Shown: positions 23,656 through 35,482 of the stretch, piece after piece
How positions within the stretch are numbered: the stretch's first letter is position 1
Layout: every line of letters begins with the position of its first letter
Assembly: GCF_034190915.1 (NCBI RefSeq)
Contig: NW_026947490.1
Span: 64,097,494 to 64,161,493, forward strand
Reading direction: 5' to 3'
Length of the DNA stretch: 64,000 nt
Source: Cavia porcellus
Lineage: Eukaryota > Chordata > Mammalia > Rodentia > Caviidae
Made by a program: the position numbers and the translations under genes
Notes under the pieces: model-generated
Told to the model about the DNA's origin: nothing
The model's database searches: none
Seen by the model: only the letters and a program-made list of their open reading frames with translations

Positions 23656-23966
23656 TTTATCTCGGCTCACAGTTTTGGAGGTTTCAGTCCATGGTAGATT
23701 GGTCCCATGGCTCTTGAGACTGTGCAGCACATCATGGCAGGGCCACATGATTTCAATGTGCACCTCATCAGAGGCCCTCATCTCACAGCCAGAAGCAAAA
23801 GAGGAGAAGGCATGGGGTTGTGTCACCCTCTTCAGTGCCACCCCCAAAAGACCATAGAACCTCCCAGTAGACCCCACTTCTCACAGTCCTAACCGCCTTT
23901 CAACAGGATTAGTGGCTAGGAACCAGGCCTTCAGCACCTAGGCCTTTGGGGATTACTTATGCAAAC

Positions 23967-24641
23967 ACAGCAAAAGAGTGGCAGGGAAGCCGACTGAGAG
24001 GATCCTGAATTCTTTAGATAACAGCCCAAAACAGATCTATTTGCCTCTTCAAGAAAATCTTGGTTGTTCATTTTTCTCCTCAGTTAACCTGGATAAAGCA
24101 GTATTTTTCCAATAAATCTCTTTAATTTGAACAAATTGAAGCTAATTTTGTTTTGAAAAGACAGATACTCGATAGTTTTGTGTGAGGCTACTATTATTGA
24201 AAACCAGAGTAAAAACAATTTAGTAGCAATTAAATAATTTAAATTTACTGAAAACCAGAAATACTTTTCAAAACATTTTGCAATTGTTGGAAAAAAGTCA
24301 TCATGTTATTAACACACAGAGGCCTTTTCTAAATGCATCAGTCTATGGCTGTTCATGGACACTCCTCTTCTGAATGTCATAATCATGTGACCCATCATTA
24401 CTACAAGTGACTGTGCCAGTAGGCTGCAGGAGCTCCACCCAAGGGGGAAAAAACAGCCTAGAGACAGACAGATGCTGTGGTCCAGACATCCTCTGGTCCT
24501 CAGAATGAGAGGGCAGGTCCCTGGAGATGGGGGTTGGGGGTCCAGGCTGGCCTCTAGGACCCTCACAAGCTCTGTATCTGGTCCACACTATTTGAGAAAC
24601 AACTACAGGGTTAAAGTGAATACCACTGCCTGAGGCAGCTT
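23967..24641. other. Unassigned intronic sequence
   Basis: AT-rich unique sequence; nothing recognised. Confidence 0.55.
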
Positions 24642-24796
24642 AGATCAGTGTCTTTCCAAAGGGTGGGCTCTGGTCCAGCAGCTTCAAGTTCCCAAAACAC
24701 ATATTCTCAGGTCCCAGACTCTAGGGATGGGGACTGACAATCTGTGTTTTCAATAAGCCCTGCCGGTGAGTCTGCTACCTCTTAAATTTTGGAAAT
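24642..24796 (+). mobile_element. MER5A hAT-Charlie fossil
   Basis: 'cagtgtctttccaaagggtgggctctggtccagcagcttcaagt' and 'gactgacaatctgtgttttcaataagccctgccggtgagtctg' match the MER5A consensus over almost its whole length. Confidence 0.88.
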
Positions 24797-25075
24797 GACA
24801 GATTAAATCTCTAATTAATTCCAAAAGAGACTGGCTGAGTTGTGAAGAATTTTTCAGCATGGGTTTATCCTCAGTCGACTTTTTCATAGGAGGCACAACA
24901 GATTTGGTCTGAATGTCAGCTATCAGCCTATGACTAATATGACCAAGACAAAACCTGTAGTCCAAAAACATTACTGGTTGTCTTTGCAAGCTCTGTGATT
25001 TCCTTTATTTCAGTTGGATGAATTTTCTTTTAACCTAGGAATTAGAATAAATGATACAATATGATGCACGTGTGT

Positions 25076-25127
<52 letters not shown>

Positions 25128-26333
25128 CTTTAGAGCCCAAAGAGGTCTTGATATTAATCTGAGTTTGGCAAGCTACAGAACCCGTATGCCTCAGACTTCT
25201 CATCTAGAGATGTCATGCTTGCCTTTTGGTACTGTTACAAGAACGAACAGAACGTGTATGCTCAGCAAACAGCGTTATATGTGACTGCCATGATCATCAT
25301 GGTCATTCTCTCTCTCCTTCCAAGTCACTGCACACCTTCTTTGTGGTTAATAGCTCTTTAGCTCTGGTGAAGAAAGTCCCTTTTTCTCTCTAGAAAAGTT
25401 ACATTTTACTTATCACCAATTCTCACTTAAAATGTAGCATCACAGTTCAAATAAAATTAATAGACTTAGCATAAGCCTCACACCCTTACCAGGTTTTAGT
25501 TACTTACATAAATCTTAGGATTCAGGCATCATTTTCTAAGACAATAACTAGAATCCATAATATCTGGATTCAATTTCCTGCTCCCCGAGCTCACAAAGAC
25601 AAAAAGAAAAACAGACGATCTGAGAGTAAAGAACTCATTTAAAGCACATGAAACTGTGCCCAAATGCTGACAGCCACTTTGCTACCATATCTTAAACCTG
25701 GGTAGTACACAGCCACACAGTCCTTGGTCCTTGAAAACATTTTTAAAACCTCACAATGGAAGCACCACTTGAATGATAAAGGCTAGAGCAGGGGCTGCAT
25801 TACGATCCCCAAGTATACAAACAGGTTCACTGGTGGACAGTGTCAGAAAAAATCTAATGGGTTTTCCTCCCATGAAAGGTGTGGCATCTGGGCTAAGCAG
25901 CAACCTGGAATTATAAGCTGAGCACAAGGGATGAATTTAAGAGACAGAGCTGAAGAAGGCAGATGCTGTGTTTGTAAGGAGGACAAAGCAGGTGATAAAG
26001 ATCTGTTTCCTCAGGAAGGCACCGGGAACTTGTCACAATCTAACTGGCTCTCTAGGCTACCTTCAGATGGACCCCAGGCCACAGAACCCTAACTTGGGCA
26101 CCACCGCATACTGCACATTCCTCTGGTGGGTTTTATTTGACTTCTTCCCATCCATTTGTCCTTGTCAGGGCCTAGTCTCTAACATTTGTGGTTGGCTAGG
26201 AGTCGTCTTATAGAAAGGCAACTTACAGTTAGTAACCAAGGGTATGTATGCATCCAGTGCAGCAATATAGTGACCCTAGAGTAAGAATATACGTGAACAT
26301 ATACTCATACAACACACACATACATACACATAA
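24797..26333. other. Mostly unassigned sequence with a CA microsatellite
   Basis: Apart from the CA run at 25081-25126 nothing is recognised. Confidence 0.5.
25081..25126 (+). repeat. (CA)n microsatellite
   Basis: 23 uninterrupted CA units, the longest dinucleotide run in the window. Confidence 0.98.
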
Positions 26334-26491
26334 TGGTACCTCAGTTCACAAGTGCTTTTGTTTGCAAACAATTTGGTTTAGAAACAAAGTATTTGGCAAA
26401 ATTTTCTTTTTGTTTGCAAACTCTACATTGAGTCACGAACACAAATGTAACCATCTTTTCCAAAATCACAAGTTCATGAACTCAGGTACCA
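26334..26491. mobile_element. Small terminal-inverted-repeat element (MITE-like DNA transposon fossil)
   Basis: The left end TGGTACCTCAGTTCA and the right end TGAACTCAGGTACCA are inverted copies with one mismatch in the first 15 bases. The interior repeats 'gtttgcaaac' twice and stays AT-rich. At 158 bp it has no coding capacity. A mariner/Tc1-like origin is a guess. Confidence 0.7.
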
Positions 26492-28662
26492 ATTTATATG
26501 AATAAATGCACAGGTATGAATATATATTTTTATAGATTAGGTATTTTCCTTGGGTTAGGTATCCCACTTTCCCTTTTATCTTCTTGGCACTGTATTGGAG
26601 AGAGGGAGGGGTTGCTCCCCCTCGGATCCTTTGCTGTGAGATTTTTATGCCATTCGAGCCCCCTGGTGCCTTTCTGCATCTTTCCTTGCCCTTTAATTGC
26701 TCTCTCTGGTAAAATTCAGCTTTTTCTAGTCAGAATTAACCAGAAAACCTAATGAAGGGCTTATGCTAGTCTTTCATGCCTACAGACCTCCTGTCCTTAC
26801 AACAGTATTTTCTCAGCTGTGTGTCTTAAATCACAGGGGACTGGAAATAGAATAACCTATTTTAACAATGGCAGTAAAAACTACATATTCGCAGAACAAT
26901 ACCTCTTCTATATATGCCAATGTAAAACCAGTTCACATCAGTGGAGCCAGCATATTGGAAGAGTCGTTGAAAATTAGGCTCATCACTTCCCCTCTCCAGA
27001 GACAGAACTGTCTGCAGAGACTACATGGACGTCTGAAGTTCTCCAGATACGAGACCACAGGTCCTCATTCCAATTTTGGATCTTCCCCTAAGAATAATTG
27101 TCTTTATTCAAATAAAATTTTATCTATGACTTTTGTGTTCATAAATTCATCAGTCAGTGGCTAGATGGTGTTTGTTCATAATCTCATTATCGGCAATGTA
27201 AAATAAAGGCGATGTATTAGGACATTGACCTATTACAAATCTAATTCAAATGCTTCACAAAAAAAAAAAAAAAAAACAAAAAAAAAAAACCAAGTGCCAT
27301 GGTGGAATCCTGCCACCCAAATACAGCAATAAATACATACTAACTAACATCTGTTGTCTATCTCTTAGGTCAAAGACTGCCAGTTGCTTCTGGCTTTTCT
27401 CCCTAAAGCTAATTTCCAATCTTTGACCATCCTTTGGCTCCCAGAGTACCTTCGCTAAGCTCTCCACATTCTCCTCCGTCTGATGCACAGGACACGGTCT
27501 CTTAACACTTTTGCCTTTTTCTCTTTCTCCTGGCACTTCACTGATCCAATCTTTATGATTTACACTGCATTTTCCAAGTCTGAAATTGAAACTTGCTCTA
27601 GGTAGCAAGTCCTATTTAAGCCGTAAGGCTTCTGCATACAAAATATACTTTGAGCTACCATCTGAAATAAAGTTCTCAGAGGATTTCATTGGTAGCTAAT
27701 TCTACTCTTGTGTAGGCATTACCGTAGGATACCAAACACTGGGGCCCAGAAGGCACCCTGAAAGCAGCAGCAGCCTTCGTTGAGCTGTATTTTAAAAAAG
27801 AAAAAATTACATACTTTAGTTCAACTGCATTGGCACAGTCTAAATGTCCTATTTGGAAATATTTGTTAATTTAAATTATTTTCTGATTATGCTAAGAAAC
27901 AAACTGTGGCCTTAATAGCTAGCCACGGTCAGAACAGCTCTAAGGAATTATCGCACAGCCAGGTTTAGCTGACCAAACCTTTAAGAAACCCCTCACAGGG
28001 AATTCTGACTTGGCCCAGATGATACTTTCTTTCCTAAAGGAGACAGGATCACGGGGTTTTCTACTGAAAGAAAAATGTCCAAAGGCAACACACAAACAAA
28101 GCTTATAGAAATCTTTGTAAATGGCTCCATCTGAGCAAGGGCTCCTTTGAAATGCAATCACTCTCAGCCTCTGACACATATGGTGGGATAAGGGGGTGAA
28201 TATGAGGAAGAGGACTCGATCGCTACCTTGAAGGAGTGGGAACAGCAAGAAAGAGGATGCAGACAAGGTGCCCCAGGATGGCAATAGCGTCTAAAAGAAT
28301 AGAGAAGATTCTTCCTGGCCTGGTCAGGAAGGTTTCATGTTTGAGTCATATTCGGTTTTGAAAGATGGCTAAGATCTCTAGCAAAGCCACAGAAGAAAGC
28401 GTCCAGGGAAGCAGAATGCATTAGAAAAGCAACAAGAACCCTTTTTGCTCTGTAGGAAGAAAGAGACATGTCATGAAAGGTCCACAGGGAACACAATGAT
28501 ACCTTAGCACAGAGCACCTAGAACGTGATGAAGTGGATTGATAATATTCAACAGAAAATGGAGACCCACTCTTAAATGGGTAAAGAAAGATTATTAAAAA
28601 GTGTTATAAAATCAATTGGCATTAGTAATGTATAATATAGCAGATGAGGTAGCATTGAGATC
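26492..28662. other. Unassigned intronic sequence with an A-rich run
   Basis: No gene recognised. An A-rich run lies at 27257-27290. Open frames of 98 to 117 codons near 26868, 27255 and 27940 lack family signals. Confidence 0.5.
27257..27290 (+). repeat. A-rich tract
   Basis: 33 of 34 bases from this point are A, with one or two C. It could be the tail of a retro-insertion upstream, but no AATAAA lies at the right distance and no flanking duplication was found. Confidence 0.85.
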
Positions 28663-28952
28663 ATGAATGTCCCAGAAGGGTCACAGGTTGAAAGCTGGGT
28701 CACAGGCTGTGGTGCTGCTGGAAGGTGGGCCCATTGGGAGGAAGTCAGGTCACTGGGATGAGCCCTGACAGGGTGTCAGGACCCTGGACCCCTTCCCCTT
28801 CCTCTTTTTACCTACTGGCTGCCACAAGGTAAGCAGGTCACCTGAGCACACTTCACCATGATGCTCTGCCTTGCCTCAGGCCTGAAGGCAATGAGCCCAG
28901 GCAACCACTGGATTGACAGCTTTGAAACTATGAACCTCAATAAATCCTTCCA
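28663..28952 (+). mobile_element. MaLR-type LTR, 3'-truncated
   Basis: Ordered landmarks: 'tggaaggtgggcccattgggaggaagtcaggtcactggg', 'cagggtgtcaggaccctggaccccttccccttcctc', 'tggctgccacaaggtaagcagg', 'catgatgctctgcc' and 'gaacctcaataaatccttcc'. This is the MaLR LTR layout up to the AATAAA. The final part is missing and MIR sequence follows. Confidence 0.75.
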
Positions 28953-28955
28953 TTT

Positions 28956-29120
28956 ACCACCTGGGGCCTTAGAAAAGCTACCTGAATTCTGTGATGTTCA
29001 ATTCCTCATCTATTAAAAGTGGGCAATAATACCAGCTTCTTTGCAAGAGGATTGTGATGAGAATACAGGACAATGCACAGATAGAGACCTGTAACAGCAG
29101 CTACATGATAAGTGTTGTTT
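28956..29120 (+). mobile_element. MIR SINE fragment
   Basis: 'ccacctggggccttagaaaagctacctgaattc', 'tcctcatctattaaaagtggg' and 'gaggattgtgatgagaataca' followed by 'agtgttgtttatta' give most of the MIR order. Confidence 0.75.
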
Positions 29121-30369
29121 ATTATTTTGTTAGAATTCAACAAAGATTTGTTGACCAGAGGGAGGGACTGATGGGTGAATGATGGATAGATGGAAATTCT
29201 TTGACATTTTTACTTTATTTATACTTTGATACTTTATTTTTGGGAAGAAGGAAAATGCACATAACTTTCGACAGAATAAATTAGGTTTAAAGCAGGAAGA
29301 GTTAGAGAAATCAATCTAAAACAGGTGGCTTATCAGCAAAATAGGGACACAAAAATGGAAAAGATTTTATGAGAAAATTTCCTAGTTGAAAATTCTGAAA
29401 TGACAACGAGCAGAGAAAGAATCTTATCAAACCTCTATAAATCTATGGTATGGCTTGAGATGTTGGTACCAGTTATTGAAATAAAGAGGAAAAGCAATGT
29501 GCTCCAAAATATTTCAGTGCTTTGAGCTTCTGTAAATCTGCATCCCAGAAATGGGTGAACCCAATAATGGTGTTGAGGGGAGGTGAGACTCAGACCAGTG
29601 GGTAGCAAATGTGAACACCCAGCTTAGTGTTGGGGGTGTTCACCAGAGAGACTCTAAGAATTTAGAGCCAGATGCAGCTGGGAAGCACAGCAGAAGTAGG
29701 AGCACATGGGGAACCAGCCATGAGTCCTGGGCATGTGTGCAGGGAGTTCTCCTGGGCTTGTCCAGCCTTGGGTCTCTTGGTCAGGGGGCCATAGCACAGA
29801 GGGTGGGCACTGGGTGGCTTCGTGATACAGATTCCAAGTGGCCATCACTTCCTCTGAGGGAACCAGGCTTCAAGGGATAGACCAAGCCCTTCCCAGTCTA
29901 CTCTGTGAGAAATAAGATGCCTGAGCTGGTTTTATGGACTCTGTCCATTCTCTCAGGGTTGAGTTTTGGGCTGTGTCACTAGCAAGTCCCCTGGTATGGT
30001 CCTTTTTCCACTGGCCCAGGTACTGCATTATGCAATATATGGCATGTTCATATCTGGACAGGCTAAAATGCATTCATATCAAGCCTAACACTAGCATGGA
30101 TACATTTTTAAAACTATAGAGATATACATCCATATTTCTAGAACAATGGTCTTCAAATTATATTGACTACATTCCCCTTTAGTTCTAAACTTTTTAGATA
30201 CAAAAAAACCAATAAGTACATTTATTTACAAACTATAACACATATATAGCACATACAATGTTAAAGACTTATTTAAAATAAGTTTTATTTATTAATAGCT
30301 AACATTTTTCTTTCATCAGAAAAACCTCAGTGATAGTATCTAAATGAGATTGACAAAACTGAGTATGTC
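29121..30369. other. Unassigned intronic sequence
   Basis: Nothing recognised. The part at 30150-30340 is very AT-rich. Confidence 0.5.
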
Positions 30370-30789
30370 CACCATGGCTTGTATCTAAATATGTCCCTTA
30401 AGTCTAATGTAGTGATGGATGAGGCTTTTCAGAGGTGGTTTGATTTAAGGTATATGAATATGGATTAAAGGTGTCAGACTGGGATTAAGGGTGTGGATAA
30501 TGGAGCCCCAGCCTAGGTGTAGATGGTACCAATCAACAAGCTTGTAGCCTGTATGGAATATAAAGGGACAGAAAGAAGGCAGACTGCTGCTTGCTATTCA
30601 CTGTCTTCTGCCTATCACACCATGAACTGTTTCTCCTCTGTGATGGCCCTCTGCCATGTGCCACCCTGCCTTGTAGCCAGTCGACTATGGACTAAAACCT
30701 CTACAAAATGTGAGCTAAAATAAATGTTTCCTCCTTTAACTCTGGGTGTCAGACATTTTGTCACAGCAATAAGAAAAGTAATTAAGACA
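30370..30789 (+). repeat. 5' LTR of the MaLR element
   Basis: Runs from 'caccatggcttgtatctaaat' to 'gtaattaagaca' and contains a TATA-like 'ggaatataaaggg' and an AATAAA in 'taaaataaatgtttcc'. The first four bases differ from the 3' LTR's TGTT only by transitions. Confidence 0.8.
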
Positions 30790-30794
30790 GATTT

Positions 30795-30811
30795 TGGTAC
30801 CAGAAGTTGAG
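30795..30811 (+). promoter_or_regulatory. Primer binding site, tRNA-Leu type
   Basis: TGGTACCAG followed by a degenerate AAGTTGAG lies five bases after the 5' LTR. The complement of a tRNA-Leu 3' end is TGGTACCAGGAGTGGGG, so the first nine bases match exactly and the rest partly. This is the defining primer of ERV-L and MaLR elements. Confidence 0.8.
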
Positions 30812-32223
30812 TCATTGCTGTAACTCTATCTTGTCATACAATATAGAACTGGCTTGTGAAACTGGATTGTGGGAAGAGTTTGGAAAGAATTGGAGATGCT
30901 GGCTAAAGAAGCATCCCTGGAATGCTGTACACTCAACTTGATGGAAGATTCTTGTCAGAGTTCAGAAGACCAGAATGCTAAGAAAAATCATGCTGGTAAA
31001 GACTAAGCTCAGGGGCTTTCTGTTGGGAAGGACTTTTGGACTCTGGACCATGTGTGTTATGCTTTGGCAGAAAATTTGCCTTCATTTTGATTTTGTCCAG
31101 AGACTTTGCCTGAGACTAAGTGCAGTGGACTAATTAATCTTATAGAAGAAATTTACAGGCAATCTAATGCTAACCAAGTGGCATGACTACTTTGGAGAGC
31201 CTGTAATTAGCTGTACCTTCAAAATCAAAAGAAAACAGACCAGCACAATGATGTTAAAAGTTTTGAGTTTGGCCAGAAAGAAAGTTGCAGTACAGCTGCA
31301 GCCCAAAAAGAAGGAACAGAGGAGAACTTGGTTGCTGGAAAGATACAGGACCATAGAAAAGAAGGCTTGAAGGTATCACAAGAACCAGCAGGATGCCACC
31401 CTTTTCAGCATCAAGCCTGCAGAGATGAAAGACTATTCTTTGAGAAAACAGCCCCAGAGCACCATGTTCCAGAATGGCAGTGGCCTAGAGAATTTGTGCC
31501 TCAGGACTGGGTTCACAGTGCTCAGTAACCTACGCACTTGACCCCTATAGTCAAAAGAGAAGGAAGCTTGGCTCTTGCTACAGCTGGTGACAACCTTGGC
31601 ACTATCTATGCTATGCTGGCTTTCGGTGCACGCAGAATGCAAGAGTGGGGATCAAGAAGGCTTCCAATCAGATTTAAGTAAAAGACCTTGGAGGCCAGGC
31701 AGTGTGTCCAAGAGGGCCGTGAAGGGTGTGTAGCCAAAGATACCATGGAGACCCTAGAAAGCTGGATAAGCCAAGAATATGGATCATCTGAGGAAAGCTG
31801 CAAGGAGTGAGCAAAGCCAGTCCAAGCAAGAAGTCATGAGAGCTGCAACTGCCTGCGGTACCATAAGGGTAGAGCCACCCAAGGCCTTTGGAGTTCATAT
31901 CTTGCCACAGATAATTCCAGATGCTGAACATGGAACTGTGGAATTTAATGTTTGCTCTCCTGGAGTTTAGGCTTGCTTTGGTCCCATTCTTTTCTATCCC
32001 CTTTTGGAGTGGAAATCTTTATTCTGTATTTGGAAGTATTAAAAGTATTTAACTTTCTTTTCAGTTTTACAGGGGCTGGAAGCTAAGGTTGCTTAAAACT
32101 CAGAGGAAACTTTGGACTTCTCAGCAATATTGAAACTACTAGAAACTGGGTAATTCTTAGAGATGGATTAAAGGAATTTGCAGAAAAGGATGTGCATGAC
32201 TCTTTTGAGTGCCAGGAATGGAA

Positions 32224-32651
32224 TGTTATGGCTTGCATCTAAATGTCCCCTCAAAGCCTCATGCATTAATAGGTGAGGATTTTCAAAGCTGGCTGTGTCT
32301 AGGATATGAAAATATTGATTAGGAAGTGTGGTACTGGGATTAAGGGTTTGGACAATGGAAGCCCCACCCTGAGAGTGGGTGGCACCAATCAGTGGGCTGG
32401 TGGCATGGATGGACTATAAAGGGGCAGAAAGAAAGCAGCTTGCTGCTGCTGCTGCTCAGTATTTTGCCATCTCTTGTCAGCCACACCATGAATTAGTTCT
32501 CTGTGATGCCCCTCTACCATGTTACCCTGTGGTGGAGCCAACTAACTATGGGGTAAAAACTCTGCAATGTATGAGCCAAAATAAACTTTTCCTCCTTTAA
32601 CTCATGAGTGTTAGGTATTCTGTCCCAACAAAGAGAAAAATAACCAAGATA
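32224..32651 (+). repeat. 3' LTR of the MaLR element
   Basis: Starts TGTTATGGCTTGCATC and ends ACCAAGATA. It has 'ggactataaaggggcagaaag' (TATA-like), a short GCT-triplet run and 'aaaataaacttttcctcc' (polyadenylation signal). It matches the 5' LTR throughout, with many substitutions. Confidence 0.82.
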
Positions 32652-34239
32652 ATATCATACAGTGTTTTATCTTCATAACATGGCTAACAAAAAAAAAAAA
32701 AAAAACCTGCAAGGAACTGAAAGATCAACTGTCTTATTTCTTGCTGACTGTATTTGTATTTTTAGCATTATCTTCAAGTCACAGCGTCCTTTCAGGAATT
32801 CCTCTTAAACTCTTTGCTTATTTTGTGAAGGGTGACTCAGGTTAAACTAGGTAATGTAACCCACAAATCCAAGTCAGGGGCCACATGTAAACTGCCTATA
32901 TTTTGTCAGGTAAAAGGCAGGTAAGCAAGGATACTTTGAGAGACCACCTTTGCCTCAGAGAAACTCATAGGCCTGTGACTGTCTGGCTGACATCCCACCT
33001 ATCTACCAAAAATGATATTTATGATTCTTCTTTGTTCCTCTGAGTGACAAAATTGCAAGTGCAAGTTCTAATGTTTTCTTCCTGCTTCCCCGTGGGCCGT
33101 CCTGCCTACTCACCTGGTGAGCACTGCTTTAGAGACACGTCAGGGCTAGAGGTACAGCCTTGGAAGTCCTTCAAGAGATAAAACAAGGAAATCTACACAG
33201 ATGGACATATGGGAAGCAATGCAGACTGAGCACTGAATTTTAAAAAATGTCCCCAGCTGGGAAGCAAAAGGGAAGAGGAGGAGTCAGCAAAAGGAAAGAA
33301 AAAAGATACTCAGAAAAAGTAGGAAGGCAAATGCACCTGATCTCATAATAAGGAATCCGAGGTTTTTAAGGACTATGTTGCTGAATTGGTCAGCAGGGCC
33401 TAATGTTTCAGAAAAGTCACAGGGATTCTATACGGTGAAAAGGCTGCGATGTTTGACAACTTAATATTAATTGGCAACCTTTGAGGAAAGTTCCATTACC
33501 AGTGAACAGGAGCCGCACTGTAAAGGTTTCAAAGAACAGGTTGATAACTGAAGAAGTACAACTTTGCATGAAAAAAACACCATAATTTAGGGAAGATTAG
33601 GAGTAAAAGAGGCAAGAGGGAAGACAAAATGAGGAACACTCTAAAATCATAACAATCTACAGGGTGAAAACCATTGTTTTAGAAGTCAAAACTTCAGAAG
33701 ATGAATTCCCCCGTTCTACACGGCCAGCAAAAAAAAGTAAATGTTTGCTTCTTTAATTCAAGTTAAAACGCTAAGCTACGATTCGGACCTAGGTGTGAAT
33801 GTCTGTGCTCATGACTATACTACATCTCCGTGGTAGTGGCATCACATGTCATCATAACACTCAGTCTCTCATCCGTGTCTGTGTAAACAAGCACTTCCTC
33901 GGGATAGAAACGGTCATTTCCATCACACGCTCTCCTTCTGCTCTGCCTGGTGTGTCCACCCCACCCAGGCTGGGTCACACTCACGGGCGCCACTAACCAA
34001 GTCTATTTTCTACTACAGCATGAGGCATCTGATGGTCTGTGGCCTCACTGCACCCAGCCTCTCAGGTCTAAGGCGTCATATTAATCAATTCTGTCTTATG
34101 AATCTTGTGGGAAAGCAAAAATGCCCAAAGGAACAGCACTATGGTTTCCTTTTCCTTTGCTTCTGTTTCTGTTGGGTCCCCACATTCTCCCAACTACTCA
34201 CACTTAACAAATCACTCCTCTTGTTTCTGATCTCCCATC
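32652..34239. other. Unassigned intronic sequence
   Basis: Includes an A run at about 32690-32705. No gene or repeat is named. Confidence 0.5.
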
Positions 34240-34460
34240 TCTTACAGCATTCCACTGATTCCTCTTCCTCAGTGTCTCAAACAAGGCTAATAATGTCATT
34301 CAGGCCCCCGTCCTCCGGCTGGAGCCCAGGGTCTATTTCCTCTGAATTTACCTAGGAAAATCCTGTCTATCCTTTAGTCACTCCAATACCACTTTCTGCT
34401 GACTAGCCAAGTGGCTCTGATTGGTCCCTCTTCTGAACCCTGCCACACAGCACCTGTGCA
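34240..34460 (-). mobile_element. L2-like LINE 3' fragment, minus strand
   Basis: Pyrimidine-rich phrases such as 'cttcctcagtgtctcaaac', 'ccaataccactttctgctg' and 'ggtccctcttctgaacc' resemble the reverse of an L2 3' region. Weak match. Confidence 0.35.
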
Positions 34461-34884
34461 TCTCCTACAGCAGCCTCCAGCTGCTTTCAGACATGGCTGT
34501 CGTGCGGTGTTTAGAAGGTTCCAGCCTCGGCGCTCAGCTCCTAGTGGTGTCAGCAGGGTTTGGCTTATTTTGTAAAAACTGTATTTAAGTAATCAATAAG
34601 GTTCAAGAGATGAAATCCACTATTTCAGCTCAAAAAAGGTGCTCATCTCTTTCCACAAGGTTGTTTACGCCTTCAAACTCCAGAGCCATTAATAGTGTCT
34701 TTTCATATTTAAAATTCTGGAGCAGGTGTAAACAGAAGAGGCAAACTCAAGCAGAATATTTTCAGCAGCAGAAATATGTCTCTCATGCCATTCACCTATT
34801 TCCCACTCTGGTATAGTTTTCATTTTCCTCAAAGAAAAACTAACAACAAAACTGGAAACTCTAGGGCAATTCTTACCAAGATTT

Positions 34885-34972
34885 TTTTAATGTGGTGCTT
34901 TGGATCAAACCCAGGATCTTGACCATGCTAAGCACTCCTTCTGTCACGGTGCTATCTCCAAATCCCTGCTGA
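34885..34972 (-). mobile_element. Old ID-derived SINE, minus strand
   Basis: T run, 'tggatcaaacccaggatcttg', 'catgctaagcac' and 'gtgctatctccaaatccctg' follow the reversed order of B box, anticodon arm, A box and head of an ID element. Confidence 0.65.
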
Positions 34973-35008
34973 GATTTAGTGCATTCTATCAAAACTAATT
35001 CTTTATGG

Positions 35009-35036
35009 TGTGTGTGTGTGTGTGTGTGTGTGTGTG
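35009..35036 (+). repeat. (TG)n microsatellite
   Basis: 14 uninterrupted TG units. Confidence 0.97.
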
Positions 35037-35293
35037 ATGCCAATTTCCCTCTTTGAAATAAGTACAAACTTTACTGCTCTCAAAATCTATATGTTAGGAT
35101 ATATGTATTTATATTTTCAAAATACTTAACAATTCCATGCATGAAGAAAACTGAGGCATTTTAATTTGTTAAGAGAGGAGAAATACATGCATTCCTCAAT
35201 GTTCTCTCTTATGAAACTGGTACAGTTCAATTCACCAAAAGTGTACCAAGTGCCTTCTATGCAGAAGGGACTTGGTTAGACATGAGAAGCATC

Positions 35294-35482
35294 ATGGTGC
35301 AGGGCTTCATGGCACAAGTCTGTAATTCTGGCACTCTAAAAGGCTGAGGCAGGAAGATTGCAAATTCAAGCCATCGGGAGCAATTTAGTGACTAGAGAGA
35401 CTTAATCTCAAAATTCAAAATAAAAACTTAGAGCTGGGAATGTAACTCTACAAAAACCCTGGGATCAATCACTAGTATTCAT
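35294..35482 (+). mobile_element. B1-dID dimeric SINE
   Basis: B1 half 'ggcttcatggcacaagtctgtaattctggcactc...gctgaggcaggaagattgcaa', linker 'caaaattcaaaataaaaactta', ID half 'gagctgggaatgtaactc...ccctgggatcaatcactagta'. Confidence 0.82.

Larger units (their letters stand above)
23171..23966 (-). mobile_element. MaLR-type LTR, minus strand, split by a SINE insertion
   Basis: The 3' end of the LTR is at 23171-23227 (reverse of a 'gtctcagaaattttattatggcagtagaggactaactaaaatac'-like end, with 'tattttagttagtcctctactgcc' visible). The rest resumes at 23656 with 'gtttatctcggctcacagttttggaggtttcagtccatgg' and runs to 'gcctttggggattacttatgcaaaca'. Between them sit a B1-dID and its expanded tail. Joining the two halves gives the expected MaLR order. 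Confidence 0.75.
30370..32651 (+). mobile_element. MaLR (ERVL-type) retroelement with two LTRs
   Basis: Two diverged direct repeats (30370-30789 and 32224-32651) flank about 1.43 kb of internal sequence, the usual scale of MaLR elements. A tRNA-Leu-type primer binding site sits just after the 5' LTR, and a purine-rich stretch ('gtgccaggaatggaa') precedes the 3' LTR. The flanking 5-mers ATGTC (30365-30369) and ATATC (32652-32656) differ by one transition and are a plausible decayed target duplication. Internal open frames are at most 67 codons, as expected for non-coding MaLR elements that depended on ERVL enzymes. Confidence 0.85.

Noticed and set aside
23239..23877. 212-codon minus-strand open frame and a 177-codon plus-strand frame
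   Set aside because: Both run through a SINE, a polypurine tract and an LTR. The Leu/Ser/Pro-rich or Glu/Lys/Gly-rich products reflect simple-repeat composition.
25081..25126. CRISPR-like or other regularly spaced repeat
   Set aside because: All tandem repeats here are plain microsatellites without unique spacers, and the sequence is mammalian.
26868..27290. Processed pseudogene ending in the A-rich run at 27257
   Set aside because: AATAAA words occur but too far upstream of the A run. No coding similarity and no flanking duplication were found.
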